NCBI RefSeq assembly: GCF_000428105.1
Contig: NZ_ATZH01000025.1
Coordinates: 1 to 64,000 of the forward strand
Reading direction: 5' to 3'
DNA: 64,000 nucleotides
DNA from: Bacteroides pyogenes DSM 20611 = JCM 6294
Lineage (GTDB): Bacteria; Bacteroidota; Bacteroidia; Bacteroidales; Bacteroidaceae
The first letter of the stretch is position 1. Every line of letters starts with the position of its first letter. Made by a program: the position numbers and the translations under genes. The notes beneath the pieces are model-generated. The model was not told the DNA's origin. It made no database searches and saw only the letters and a list, made by a program, of their open reading frames with translations. This document shows positions 8,666 through 16,349 of this stretch, piece after piece.

Positions 8666-9002
8666 GAAATAGTCAATAATCGACCTTAATCAATTTATTA
8701 ACTTAACAAACACCCTGCAAATATATGAGAAAAAATGAATGAAAAGATGTTTTTGCCCGAAAAGTTTCCGCAGAAAGGCATTACTGCCTGCTACGTGAAA
8801 GGAATGCGGGGGCGGTTGCACAGCCTGTTCCTCCTGCGCGCCCCGCGTGCCGTTGCGTCAGGTTCGTTTTCGGATGGCATTCCGGCGCATGCTTTTCCTT
8901 GTGGTCTTTCGTCTGGTGGAAACGTCAGATTATGGTTGTCTTGTTTTAAAATAGGTTCGACCGCAAACTTCCCTTATTGTTTTCCAAGAGTTTCATCGAA
9001 GA

Positions 9003-9078
9003 GAAACAAAAGTTTCCCACTGGGGAAACTTTATTTTCCCAAGCGGGAAACTTTTGTTTCCCCAGTGGGAAAATAACC
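9003..9078. repeat. 22-bp tandem array of TTTCCC-N4-GGGAAA palindromes
   Basis: Three palindromes TTTCCC-N4-GGGAAA start at 9013, 9035 and 9057, exactly 22 bp apart, with different 4-nt loops (ACTG, AAGC, CAGT) and related connecting sequence (CTTTAT, CTTTTG). Longer pairings also exist: a 16-bp perfect inverted repeat joins 9003-9018 with 9045-9060. Confidence 0.85.
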
Positions 9079-9129
9079 ATTTTATTTATAGTTACCGGCA
9101 TAAGGATATATACATCGTCAATCCCGCAT

Positions 9130-9870
9130 CTATAATGCAAAGAATATGAAATACATCATTGCGAAATTGAAGCCCGAATGGGCAAGCACAGCACCCCATA
9201 TCGAACAGGAATACCATTTGCAGCAAGAGAACACGATGCAGGAGCAGAACATGGATGTTGTCCAAACGAATGCCGGAAGCGGCAGGAACATCCGGATACC
9301 GCCGATATACACTATTCCGAAATGGGCGATGTGGGTTATTGCAAAAGCCAGAGAGTCGAATACGGCGGCTTTCTTCTCTCCAAACCGTTTCACAAAGCTG
9401 CCGTGAATAATTCCTCTATACAACAGCTCTTCCCCGATGGGGCTGAAAATCATGCCGGGAATGGCGGCCAACCAAAAGTATAATATCCTGTCTTGCCCCG
9501 GAATAGAGGTTCCGTAATTGCCGCTTCCGATGTATACGAATGCGTTATCGGTTGTTTTTCCGAACAATAACAGGAACAAACCGAATAGCACGGCACAGCA
9601 ACAGCATCCTGCAATGAAAGCGGAAACGAGGCGTACGGAATGATCGGGACGCTTCATGCCGATGTATCGCCTTCCTTCTTTGGTCAGAAATATGAGTGGG
9701 GTGAACCACATGATCAGAAAAAGGAAGGCAACGGCGGCATAGCTCTTTGTGACGTAAGATTGCAGAACGATGAAAAAACGGGGGATTCCGAACAATAGAA
9801 TCAGAAACAGACCGAACTTCCAATCGTATCGGAAGAAAGGTCTCCACCCTTTTCTTAGAATCCCGTTCAT
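9130..9870 (-). CDS. CPBP family intramembrane metalloprotease (Abi)
   Basis: The 246-residue multi-pass membrane protein has the CPBP (CAAX protease and bacteriocin-processing) motifs: E147-E148-x3-R152 in SPIGEELLYRGII, H180 and H183 in ITHIAHFG, and a late histidine in VLAHSGFNFAMM. Bacterial members are thought to be intramembrane peptidases, some linked to peptide immunity, but most have no known substrate. The start lies 15 bp after the buk stop codon on the same strand, so it is probably the third gene of a ptb-buk-CPBP transcript. A functional link to butyrate kinase is not obvious. Confidence 0.85.
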   Translation of the reverse strand: MNGILRKGWRPFFRYDWKFGLFLILLFGIPRFFIVLQSYVTKSYAAVAFLFLIMWFTPLIFLTKEGRRYIGMKRPDHSVRLVSAFIAGCCCCAVLFGLFLLLFGKTTDNAFVYIGSGNYGTSIPGQDRILYFWLAAIPGMIFSPIGEELLYRGIIHGSFVKRFGEKKAAVFDSLAFAITHIAHFGIVYIGGIRMFLPLPAFVWTTSMFCSCIVFSCCKWYSCSIWGAVLAHSGFNFAMMYFIFFAL

Positions 9871-9885
9871 CCCGCCACGTTCCGT

Positions 9886-10947
9886 TTATTTATAGGTCTG
9901 TATGGGAAGCTCTCCTTTCAATGCGCCGATGGCATTCATCGCCAGCGCTTCCATCTCGTCTTCGCCGGGATAGACCGCCACCGGAGCCAGGAACGAGATG
10001 CGCTCTTTCAAGCGGCTGATGACATACTCCGAATAGGCGATGCCGCCTGTGAGCAGAATGGCGTCGACTTTGCCGTAAAGCGCGGTAGCCGCGCCTCCGA
10101 TGGTTTTGGCAATGTTGTAAATCATGGCGTCTATCACCAGCTCCGCTTTCTTGTCGCCCGCTTCGATGGCTTTCACAATGGCGGCCACGTCGGTCGTGCC
10201 TAAGTGAGCGGCCAACCCCGCGTGTCCGGCAATGCGCTTTTTCAGTTCGTCTTTCGTGAACTTCCCGCTGAAGCAAAGGTCGATGAGCTGCCCTGCCGGA
10301 AGCGTTCCTGCCCGTTCGGGCGAGAAAGGTCCTTCGCCGTCGAGGGCGTTGTTGGCATCGATGGCCTTCCCGTGGCGATGAGCCGCTACGGAAATGCCTC
10401 CGCCCAAATGACAGATGACGAGATTAAGCTTTTCGTACGTGGTGCCCTGCTCTTTGGCGTAGCGGCGGGCAATGGCCTTTTGGTTCAACGCGTGCCAGAT
10501 GGTGATGCGGGGCAATAGCGGCGAACCCGTCAGCCGGGCACGTTCGTCCAGTTCGTCCACCACTCCCGGATCGGCGATGAAGGCGGGACAACCGGGAAGC
10601 GAAGCGGCGAGCTCGTCGGCAATCAGTCCTCCCAGATTGCAGGCGTGCGTCCGCATGGCATGCTTCGTATCTTCTTTCAACACATCGTTTACCCGGTACA
10701 CTCCGCCGGGTATCGGCTTCACCAAGCCGCCGCGTCCGATGACGGCATCGAACTCGAAAGGGATGCCGTTCTTTTCGAGTTCCTGCAAAACGAGCGACTT
10801 GCGGAATTCAAACTGGTCGATCACTTCGGGGAAGCGCGAAAGTTCCTCTATCGTGTGACGGATGTTGCTCACTAAAACCGGATTTTGATCTTCGTATACG
10901 GCTATTTTCGTCGAGGTGGAGCCGGGGTTGATGGCCAGAATCTTCAT
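9886..10947 (-). CDS. buk: Butyrate kinase
   Basis: The 353-residue protein belongs to the acetokinase family. It starts with the phosphate-binding segment KILAINPGSTSTKIAVYED and has the nucleotide-site region HLGGGISVAAHRHGKAID and the late AILLTGGIAYSEYV segment. It interconverts butyryl phosphate (or a branched-chain acyl phosphate) plus ADP with the acid plus ATP. It follows ptb by 36 bp, and the pair forms the complete phosphotransbutyrylase-kinase route from acyl-CoA to acid and ATP. In Bacteroides, isobutyrate or isovalerate formation from amino-acid breakdown is as plausible as butyrate. Confidence 0.95.
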   Translation of the reverse strand: MKILAINPGSTSTKIAVYEDQNPVLVSNIRHTIEELSRFPEVIDQFEFRKSLVLQELEKNGIPFEFDAVIGRGGLVKPIPGGVYRVNDVLKEDTKHAMRTHACNLGGLIADELAASLPGCPAFIADPGVVDELDERARLTGSPLLPRITIWHALNQKAIARRYAKEQGTTYEKLNLVICHLGGGISVAAHRHGKAIDANNALDGEGPFSPERAGTLPAGQLIDLCFSGKFTKDELKKRIAGHAGLAAHLGTTDVAAIVKAIEAGDKKAELVIDAMIYNIAKTIGGAATALYGKVDAILLTGGIAYSEYVISRLKERISFLAPVAVYPGEDEMEALAMNAIGALKGELPIQTYK

Positions 10948-10983
10948 AATGCGTAAATGACGGGTTAGTATGAACGGTTGGGG

Positions 10984-11916
10984 TTATTTCTTTTTCTCGC
11001 ATTCGCAACTTGCCGCTTGCAGGCACGCCATGGCGATGCTGTTGTACTTCGACAGTCCTGAATCGCTGCGCGAAGTGACTACTACCGGGCAGACAGGGCC
11101 TTGCAGTATCCCCGCCATCTCGGCTTTGGCAAACAGCGATACGGATTTGTAGAACGTATTGCCCGATTCGATGTTCGGGAAGATCAGCACGTCCGCTTGT
11201 CCGTTGATGGGCGACGCGATGCCTTTGATGTCTCCGCTGGCTTGTTCGCACGAAGTGCGCACGTCGAGAGGCCCGTCGATGATAACGTTTCCGAACTCGC
11301 CCGCTTCCGCCAGTTCGACAATGTTCACATAGTCCAGCGAGTTGGGGAATTTGGCGCTTACCTTTTCGGTGAAGTGGATAAGCGAAACGCGCGGCTGCTC
11401 GATTCCGAAATGCCGGCAGGTGCAGATGGCATACCATATCATCTCGATGCGCTGTTGCAGCGTGGGGCGCGGAATCACCGCCGCGTCGGAGAAGAAAAGC
11501 AGTTTGTGGTAAGAGGGAATTTCCATCACCGCCAGATGAGTCAGTATCTTGCCTTTGGGAAGAATCCCTTTCTCCTTGTCGAGTATGGCATGCAGCAGGT
11601 TGTCTGTATTGATGAGGCCCTTCATCAGGATGTCCGCCCCGCCTTCGCGAACGATGCGCACGGCTTCTCGCGCGGCTTCGTCGGGGTCTTCTATATGAAT
11701 GGTTTTTACGTATTGGGGATATTTCTTGAGCGTGGCAAACCTGTCGGTTACCGATGAGTCGCCTACCATGATCAACTCAGCAAATCCTTCTTCCAAGGCG
11801 CGCGATACGGCGTATTCGGTATGGGAGTCGTTGGCGCAAACCACAACGATGCGCTGCCTGCGATTTTGCTTTTTTAAGTGTTCCGTTAGCTGGGCAAAAT
11901 TTCGAATGGGTTCCAT
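10984..11916 (-). CDS. ptb: Phosphate butyryltransferase
   Basis: The 310-residue protein is of the phosphate acetyl/butyryl transferase family (PTA/PTB fold). Visible family segments are VVCANDSHTEYAV near the N-terminus, GGADILMKGLINTDNLLHA, a central IDGPLDVRTSCEQASGDIKG, and the C-terminal QGPVCPVVVTSRSDS. It transfers the acyl group of butyryl-CoA or a branched acyl-CoA to phosphate for the kinase encoded next. It ends with a Cys/Glu/Lys-rich tail. It is first in the transcript and divergent from the LD-carboxypeptidase gene; the nearest upstream box (GATATTTG on the minus strand, near 11931) is one base off consensus. Confidence 0.95.
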   Translation of the reverse strand: MEPIRNFAQLTEHLKKQNRRQRIVVVCANDSHTEYAVSRALEEGFAELIMVGDSSVTDRFATLKKYPQYVKTIHIEDPDEAAREAVRIVREGGADILMKGLINTDNLLHAILDKEKGILPKGKILTHLAVMEIPSYHKLLFFSDAAVIPRPTLQQRIEMIWYAICTCRHFGIEQPRVSLIHFTEKVSAKFPNSLDYVNIVELAEAGEFGNVIIDGPLDVRTSCEQASGDIKGIASPINGQADVLIFPNIESGNTFYKSVSLFAKAEMAGILQGPVCPVVVTSRSDSGLSKYNSIAMACLQAASCECEKKK

Positions 11917-12057
11917 AACGTTAGATTTTTAGCAAATATCTAAAAAATGATTGAGATAATCACGATGAAAACTCGAAAAAATGCGTGTGTTTGATAACTT
12001 TTTGTTAGAGTTCGTCGTTTTGCCTCGTGAATATGCAGGGAGAACCGTTTTTTCGTG

Positions 12058-12065
12058 TATTTTTG
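12058..12065 (+). promoter_or_regulatory. Bacteroides -7 box for the LD-carboxypeptidase gene
   Basis: TATTTTTG matches TAnnTTTG. It lies inside the longest open frame (open from 11981) and 39 bases before the ATG at 12104, which supports that downstream start. Confidence 0.6.
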
Positions 12066-12103
12066 CAAGAAGTATTTTCCCTTCTAAAAAAACAAGATTG
12101 AGT

Positions 12104-13054
12104 ATGGATATGCTGTTTCCTCCTTTTTTAGAGAAAGGAGACAAGGTGATGATTGTTTCGCCGTCGAGCAAAATAGACAACCGGTTTTTGAAAGGAGCCA
12201 AGAAGCGGCTGGAGTCGTGGGGACTGAAGGTGCTGATGGGGAAGCATGCCGGAGGAGACTCCGGGAGGTATGCCGGAAATGTCCGTCAACGCCTGAGGGA
12301 CTTTCAGCGGGCTATGGACGATCCGAAGGTGAAGGCGGTGTTTTGCAGCAGGGGAGGTTACGGAGCCGTGCATCTGATCGACAAGATCGACTTCACGGCT
12401 TTCCGTCAATCTCCGAAATGGCTGATCGGATTCAGCGACATCACTGCGTTGCACAATCTGTTTCAAGCCAACGGATACGCTTCGCTGCATGCGCTCATGG
12501 CGCGTCACCTTGCCGTTGAGCCGGAGGATGACCCCTGCGCCCTGCATTTGAAGCATATTTTGTTCGGCGAACTTCCCTTATATACTTGCGAGAAGCATCG
12601 CCTGAACAGGAAGGGCACGGCAAGAGGAGTGCTGCGCGGAGGAAACATGGCGGTGGCTTACGGGCTTCGCGGCACTCCGTACGACATTCCCGCCGAAGGA
12701 ACGGTGCTGTTTCTCGAAGACATCGGCGAACGTCCCCATGCCGTGGAGCGGATGATGTATAACCTGAAACTGGGGGGAGTGCTCGAGAAACTCTCGGGGC
12801 TGATTATCGGTCAGTTTACCGAGTACGAAGAAGACCGTTCGCTGGGTAAAGAGCTGTATGCAGCGTTGGCGGATTTGGTGAAAGAATACGATTATCCCGT
12901 CTGCTTCGGCTTTCCGGTGGGGCACGTCACCCGTAACTTCCCGCTTGTCAACGGCGCCGATGTGGAATTTACGGTCGGCAGGCAAGGAGTGGAGTTGAAG
13001 TTTGTCGGCGATGAAAGCCGTAATGAGGAAGTGATTGGCGCCATTGCTCGTTGA
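12104..13054 (+). CDS. LD-carboxypeptidase (peptidase S66 family)
   Basis: The chosen start (MDMLFPPFLEKGDKV) gives 316 residues, the normal S66 length; the open frame upstream contains the promoter. Family motifs are visible: KVMIVSPSS at the N-terminus, CSRGGYGAVHLID, the nucleophile serine in LIGFSDITAL, the glutamate in LFLEDIGERPHAV, and the histidine in CFGFPVGHVTRNFP. These form the Ser-Glu-His triad that removes the terminal D-alanine from murein tetrapeptides in the cytoplasm during cell-wall recycling. The stop codon lies inside the first unit of a 66-bp tandem repeat that continues to about 13200. Confidence 0.94.
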   Translation: MDMLFPPFLEKGDKVMIVSPSSKIDNRFLKGAKKRLESWGLKVLMGKHAGGDSGRYAGNVRQRLRDFQRAMDDPKVKAVFCSRGGYGAVHLIDKIDFTAFRQSPKWLIGFSDITALHNLFQANGYASLHALMARHLAVEPEDDPCALHLKHILFGELPLYTCEKHRLNRKGTARGVLRGGNMAVAYGLRGTPYDIPAEGTVLFLEDIGERPHAVERMMYNLKLGGVLEKLSGLIIGQFTEYEEDRSLGKELYAALADLVKEYDYPVCFGFPVGHVTRNFPLVNGADVEFTVGRQGVELKFVGDESRNEEVIGAIAR

Positions 13055-13200
13055 AACATTACAGGGTTTCACAGCCTGCGGAGCGTTCCCTTTCATGGCG
13101 TAATGCAGTCTGCCCGTTGAAATACTGTGTGTTCCCATGGCCTGCGGAGCGTTTTCTTTCATGGCGTAGTGCAGTCTTCCCGTTGAAACATTGTAGCGTT
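13044..13200. repeat. 66-bp direct repeat covering the end of the S66 gene
   Basis: Units starting with CGTTGAAA at 13049, 13115 and 13181 are exactly 66 bp apart. The first two share about 48 bp (CCTGCGGAGCGTT, TTTCATGGCGTA, TGCAGTCT) with few differences, whereas the 18 bp after CGTTGAAA differ. The first CGTTGA is the final Arg codon and stop of the LD-carboxypeptidase, so the repeat copies the gene end into the spacer. Confidence 0.9.
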
Positions 13201-13315
13201 TTATTTCCGGGTAAAGCTGTGAGGAAAAGGTCGATGGTTCCTTGTTTGTTGAGGCGCAGTTGCTGTTTATTGTTAATAAAACACTCCGTTCGAGCGATGC
13301 TTTGACGAAAATCGC

Positions 13316-13323
13316 TAAATTTG
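13316..13323 (+). promoter_or_regulatory. Bacteroides -7 box for the M28 peptidase gene
   Basis: TAAATTTG matches TAnnTTTG. Transcription from it would place the whole 22-bp repeat array in the 5' leader of the M28 mRNA. Confidence 0.45.
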
Positions 13324-13340
13324 AAGTCTTAACAGAAAAA

Positions 13341-13492
13341 ACAGAGGCTCCGAACAGATGTAGTGAGTTTCCTAACGGATGCAGTGGAGCCTCCGAACGA
13401 GTGAAACAGAGCCTTCAAACAGATGAAACAGAGCCTCTGAATAAACGAAACAGAAGCTCTGAACAGCTGAAACAGAGCCTCTGAATAATTCC
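13341..13492. repeat. Seven-unit 21-22 bp tandem array upstream of the M28 gene
   Basis: Seven units (21, 21, then five of 22 bp) run without interruption. Later units begin AACAGAGCCTCTGAA or close variants. The core CAGAGxCTCTG is a dyad. Some units have compensating changes (CAGAAGCTCTG), others not. The array ends 19 bp before the ATG and so probably lies in the leader RNA. Confidence 0.9.
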
Positions 13493-13511
13493 AAAGTATT
13501 AACACAAAAAT

Positions 13512-14513
13512 ATGAAAATGAATAAGATGTTTATCATGTCCTTGCTGAGTTCTTTCTTGTTCCTGTCAGCATTCTCGTGCGGAGGAGGAACGAAGACGGG
13601 CGCTGCGGATAAGGCAAACGGAGAGACGGCGGTCAGCGTCCCCCTGTTCGATGCGGATAGCGCCTATTTGTATATAAAGAGTCAGGTGGATTTCGGTCCG
13701 CGTGTGCCCAATACCAAAGGGCATGTGGCTTGCGGCAACTATCTGGCCGGCCGGCTGGAGAAGTTTGGCGCGCAAGTAACCAACCAATACGCCGACCTGA
13801 TTGCTTACGACGGCACTCTGCTGAAGGCGCGCAACATCATCGGTTCTTACAAGCCCGAGACTAAAAAGCGAATCGCGCTCTTTGCCCATTGGGATACACG
13901 CCCTTGGGCGGATAACGATCCCGACGAGAAGCATCACCGCACTCCTATTCTGGGAGCGAACGACGGCGCGAGCGGGGTGGGGGTTTTACTCGAAATTGCC
14001 CGTCTCATCAATCAGAACCAACCGGAGCTGGGGATCGACATTATCTTTCTGGATGCCGAAGACTATGGAGCTCCGCAATTCTACGAAGGAGAGCACCGCG
14101 AGGATGCTTGGTGCCTCGGAGCGCAATATTGGGCACGCAATCCGCACGTACAGGGATATAACGCCCGTTTCGGAATCCTGCTCGACATGGTGGGCGGTGA
14201 AGGAAGTGTTTTCCTGAAAGAGGGCTACTCCGAGCATTTCGCCGCCGATATAAACAAGAAGGTGTGGAAAGCTGCCAAAAGGCTGGGCTACGGCAAAACG
14301 TTTGTCAACGAGCAGGGAGGCTCCGTCACCGACGACCATTTGTTCGTCAACCGCTTGGCGCGCATCAAAACCGTCGATATTGTTCCCTACCATCCCGAAG
14401 GAAGTTTCACCCCCACATGGCATACCGTGAACGACACGATGGAGCATATCGATAAGAACACGCTGAAGGCAGTGGGGCAGACTGTGCTTGAGGTTATTTA
14501 CAACGAGAAATAA
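13512..14513 (+). CDS. M28 family lipoprotein, glutaminyl-peptide cyclotransferase-like
   Basis: The 333-residue protein has a lipoprotein signal with lipobox LSAFSC-23 and an M28 zinc-peptidase fold. Candidate metal and catalytic residues are H126 (AHWDTRP), D151 (GANDGASG), E183 (LDAED), D225 (LLDMVGG) and H304 (TWHT). The pattern and length fit bacterial glutaminyl cyclases, which convert N-terminal Gln to pyroglutamate, better than aminopeptidases. It would be anchored in the cell envelope. sufE follows 48 bp downstream on the same strand. The leader carries the 22-bp array. Confidence 0.9.
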   Translation: MKMNKMFIMSLLSSFLFLSAFSCGGGTKTGAADKANGETAVSVPLFDADSAYLYIKSQVDFGPRVPNTKGHVACGNYLAGRLEKFGAQVTNQYADLIAYDGTLLKARNIIGSYKPETKKRIALFAHWDTRPWADNDPDEKHHRTPILGANDGASGVGVLLEIARLINQNQPELGIDIIFLDAEDYGAPQFYEGEHREDAWCLGAQYWARNPHVQGYNARFGILLDMVGGEGSVFLKEGYSEHFAADINKKVWKAAKRLGYGKTFVNEQGGSVTDDHLFVNRLARIKTVDIVPYHPEGSFTPTWHTVNDTMEHIDKNTLKAVGQTVLEVIYNEK

Positions 14514-14561
14514 GGAGTGGCGGAATGCCATACATTAATATATGAAAACGTTAGATTAGCA

Positions 14562-14993
14562 ATGACGATTAATGAATTACAGGATGAAGTGATTGCGGAG
14601 TTCAGCGACTTCGACGATTGGATGGACCGCTACCAGTTGCTTATCGATTTGGGAAACGAGCAAGAACCGCTGGAAGATAAGTATAAGACCGGGCAAAACC
14701 TGATTGAGGGTTGCCAGAGCCGGGTATGGCTTCAGGCCGATGAGGTGGACGGTAAGATAGTGTTCAAGGCAGAAAGCGATGCCCTGATCGTTAAGGGTAT
14801 CATAGCGTTGCTCATTAAAGTGCTTTCGGGCCATACGCCCGATGAAATCCTGAACGCCGATCTTTACTTTATCGATAAAATCGGACTGAAAGAACATCTT
14901 TCGCCCACCCGTAGCAACGGTCTGCTCTCGATGGTGAAGCAGATACGCATGTATGCGTTGGCGTTCAAGGCAAAAGGGGGCGCAGCCAAATAG
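14562..14993 (+). CDS. sufE: SufE family Fe-S cluster assembly protein
   Basis: The frame is open from 14517, but the ATG at 14562 gives 143 residues and the normal SufE N-terminus (MTINELQDEVIAEF). The catalytic cysteine is C51 in IEGCQSRVW, the same position as in the Escherichia coli protein. SufE accepts persulfide sulfur from the cysteine desulfurase SufS and passes it to the Suf scaffold. The suf operon itself is not in this window. The gene may be transcribed together with the M28 gene. Confidence 0.95.
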   Translation: MTINELQDEVIAEFSDFDDWMDRYQLLIDLGNEQEPLEDKYKTGQNLIEGCQSRVWLQADEVDGKIVFKAESDALIVKGIIALLIKVLSGHTPDEILNADLYFIDKIGLKEHLSPTRSNGLLSMVKQIRMYALAFKAKGGAAK

Positions 14994-15244
14994 ATACCGG
15001 CCGCACTGCCTTTATCCCCTTTGCATCGCTTATGAATGAGGCTGAAACAAGAGGCTGTTATGCTTTAAAAGAAATCCCGCCAATGGCGAGATTACTTTTT
15101 TCCGAATATTCTTTCGGGAAGCGTAGTGATTTGCGCACAGTTCCCGATAAGGTTTTTAGCGGTGATTTTGCGCTCTATAAACAACCTTGTAGCCACCCCT
15201 TTCTTTCACTCATCCTTTGTTTGCGGTCGCTTCGTCCGGCGTTC
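14994..15244. other. 251-bp convergent spacer
   Basis: I see no gene, promoter box or convincing repeat between sufE and the HTH gene. CGAATATTCTTTCGGG near 15103 is a weak local dyad. Confidence 0.4.
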
Positions 15245-15457
15245 TCAAGGTTTCTCCTCACGGTATTCCAGAATGTCTCCGGGCTGGCAATCCAGCTCTT
15301 TGCAGATGGCTTCGAGGGTGGAGAAACGGATGGCTTTGGCTTTCCCCGTTTTTAGTATGGATAGATTGGCGGGAGTAATATCGATTCTCTCCGCCAATTC
15401 GCCCAGCGAAATCTTTCGCCGCGCCATCATTATGTCAAGGTTTACTATTATAGCCAT
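15245..15457 (-). CDS. Small XRE-family HTH transcriptional regulator
   Basis: The 70-residue protein is a single Cro/CI-type helix-turn-helix of the YozG-like subgroup. Residues 5-25 (VNLDIMMARRKISLGELAER) lead into the turn ITPANLSILKTGKAKAIRFSTLEAI. The end LDCQPGDILEYRE is typical. Such regulators usually sit beside a DUF2975 membrane protein, as here (223 bp upstream on the same strand). I infer that it controls the CPBP-DUF2975 unit, possibly through the repeated GTTTATCG sites at 17341-17442. Confidence 0.93.
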   Translation of the reverse strand: MAIIVNLDIMMARRKISLGELAERIDITPANLSILKTGKAKAIRFSTLEAICKELDCQPGDILEYREEKP

Positions 15458-15482
15458 AAACTCTTTTTTTACTTTTTTACTT

Positions 15483-15600
15483 ACTGCGTCCGGGCACTTC
15501 CTGCCGGCATGTCATCGTTCGTCTACTGCTCCGTCGCGTACGACATCCTTGTCTTCTGTATCTTTCCTGCCGGCATGACATCGTTCGTTTGCTGCGTCCG
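15483..15600. repeat. 66-bp direct repeat between DUF2975 and HTH genes
   Basis: CTGCCGGCATGTCATCGTTC (from 15501) recurs as CTGCCGGCATGACATCGTTC (from 15567), exactly 66 bp apart, and similarity continues for about 10 bp (GTCTACTGC against GTTTGCTGC). The intervening 35 bp are not similar. Confidence 0.85.
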
Positions 15601-15680
15601 CGCTTTTGTTCGGTTCGTCGGTGCAGTTTGCCGGACAGAGACGTATCGCTACCGACACGGAGTTCCTTCTCCGGTGTGCG

Positions 15681-16346
15681 TCAAATGGTAAGCTCCTGCT
15701 CTTCCTTTATCTTCAGTCCGATCGAAAAACTCTCCGCCACTACGAGGCAGGCGAGTCCCAACAGCAAGTCGGTCAGCTCGATGGCATAAGGAGTGATTAT
15801 GTATTTGTCGAGTGCGAGAATCTCTTTCAGATCCCGGTAGTTGGCAATCTGCGGAATGAGGTAGCACGCGAAAGAGACAATGAGCAGCCCTCCCAGCCAC
15901 CGCAACCGGCGCACGTTCTTCCATTCGAAAATCTGCGAGCGGTTGATGTCCAGAATGAGCAGGATGAAGAATATTAACGCGGCAATGCCCGATGCGATGC
16001 CGATTAACGAACAACAGGCGTTTACTATCACGTAGGGGTAGCTTATGCCTTTCCCCACGCGAACCGCCATCTGGGTGTGAAGGACTGGCAAACTCTCCCC
16101 GCTTTTGGCGTTGATGATGCTGTCCGGTTTCCATACGGCAGTGGAGGGAATCAGGTCTACGATGCGTAAATCTCCCGCGAATACTGCTTCTTTGCTTTGC
16201 TCCGGAATGTCCCGTCTTTCTTTTGCGATGCTTATTCCGGCATGTATGCCCATCCCGAATATGTATCCTTTGGTGTACAACGAAGCTCCCAAAGTGATAA
16301 ATATCAGTATGCAAAGAATGTTGAGTCTCTTTTTCATCGTTATCAA
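15681..16346 (-). CDS. DUF2975 domain membrane protein
   Basis: The 221-residue protein has four predicted membrane segments: near residues 8-28, about 105-130 (VNACCSLIGIASGIAALIFF), about 148-168, and about 187-208. A polar extracytoplasmic stretch follows the first. DUF2975 proteins are of unknown function and are typically encoded next to a small XRE regulator, as here. The start lies 3 bp after the stop of the upstream CPBP gene, so the two are almost certainly co-translated. M1 or M4 (MITMKKRL) could be the start. Confidence 0.9.
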   Translation of the reverse strand: MITMKKRLNILCILIFITLGASLYTKGYIFGMGIHAGISIAKERRDIPEQSKEAVFAGDLRIVDLIPSTAVWKPDSIINAKSGESLPVLHTQMAVRVGKGISYPYVIVNACCSLIGIASGIAALIFFILLILDINRSQIFEWKNVRRLRWLGGLLIVSFACYLIPQIANYRDLKEILALDKYIITPYAIELTDLLLGLACLVVAESFSIGLKIKEEQELTI

Positions 16347-16349
16347 GTT

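Larger units (their letters stand above)
8468..9129. other. 662-bp spacer: two strong hairpins and a 22-bp palindromic array
   Basis: I see no supported gene here. The spacer separates the convergent TonB receptor and CPBP gene. It contains two terminator-class hairpins (8532-8572, 8634-8665) and a three-unit palindromic 22-bp array (9003-9078). The stretch 8740-8990 shows nothing recognisable. Confidence 0.6.
13055..13511. other. 457-bp spacer filled with repeats
   Basis: The spacer between the S66 and M28 genes is mostly repeat sequence: 2.3 units of a 66-bp repeat, about 100 bp without recognised features, a promoter box, then a seven-unit 22-bp array that runs to 19 bp before the M28 start. 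Confidence 0.7.

Noticed and set aside
8455..8676. A 73-residue minus-strand frame after the TonB receptor, with a TATATTTG box upstream on the same strand
   Set aside because: It spans two strong palindromes that serve as terminators, so the frame is probably incidental.
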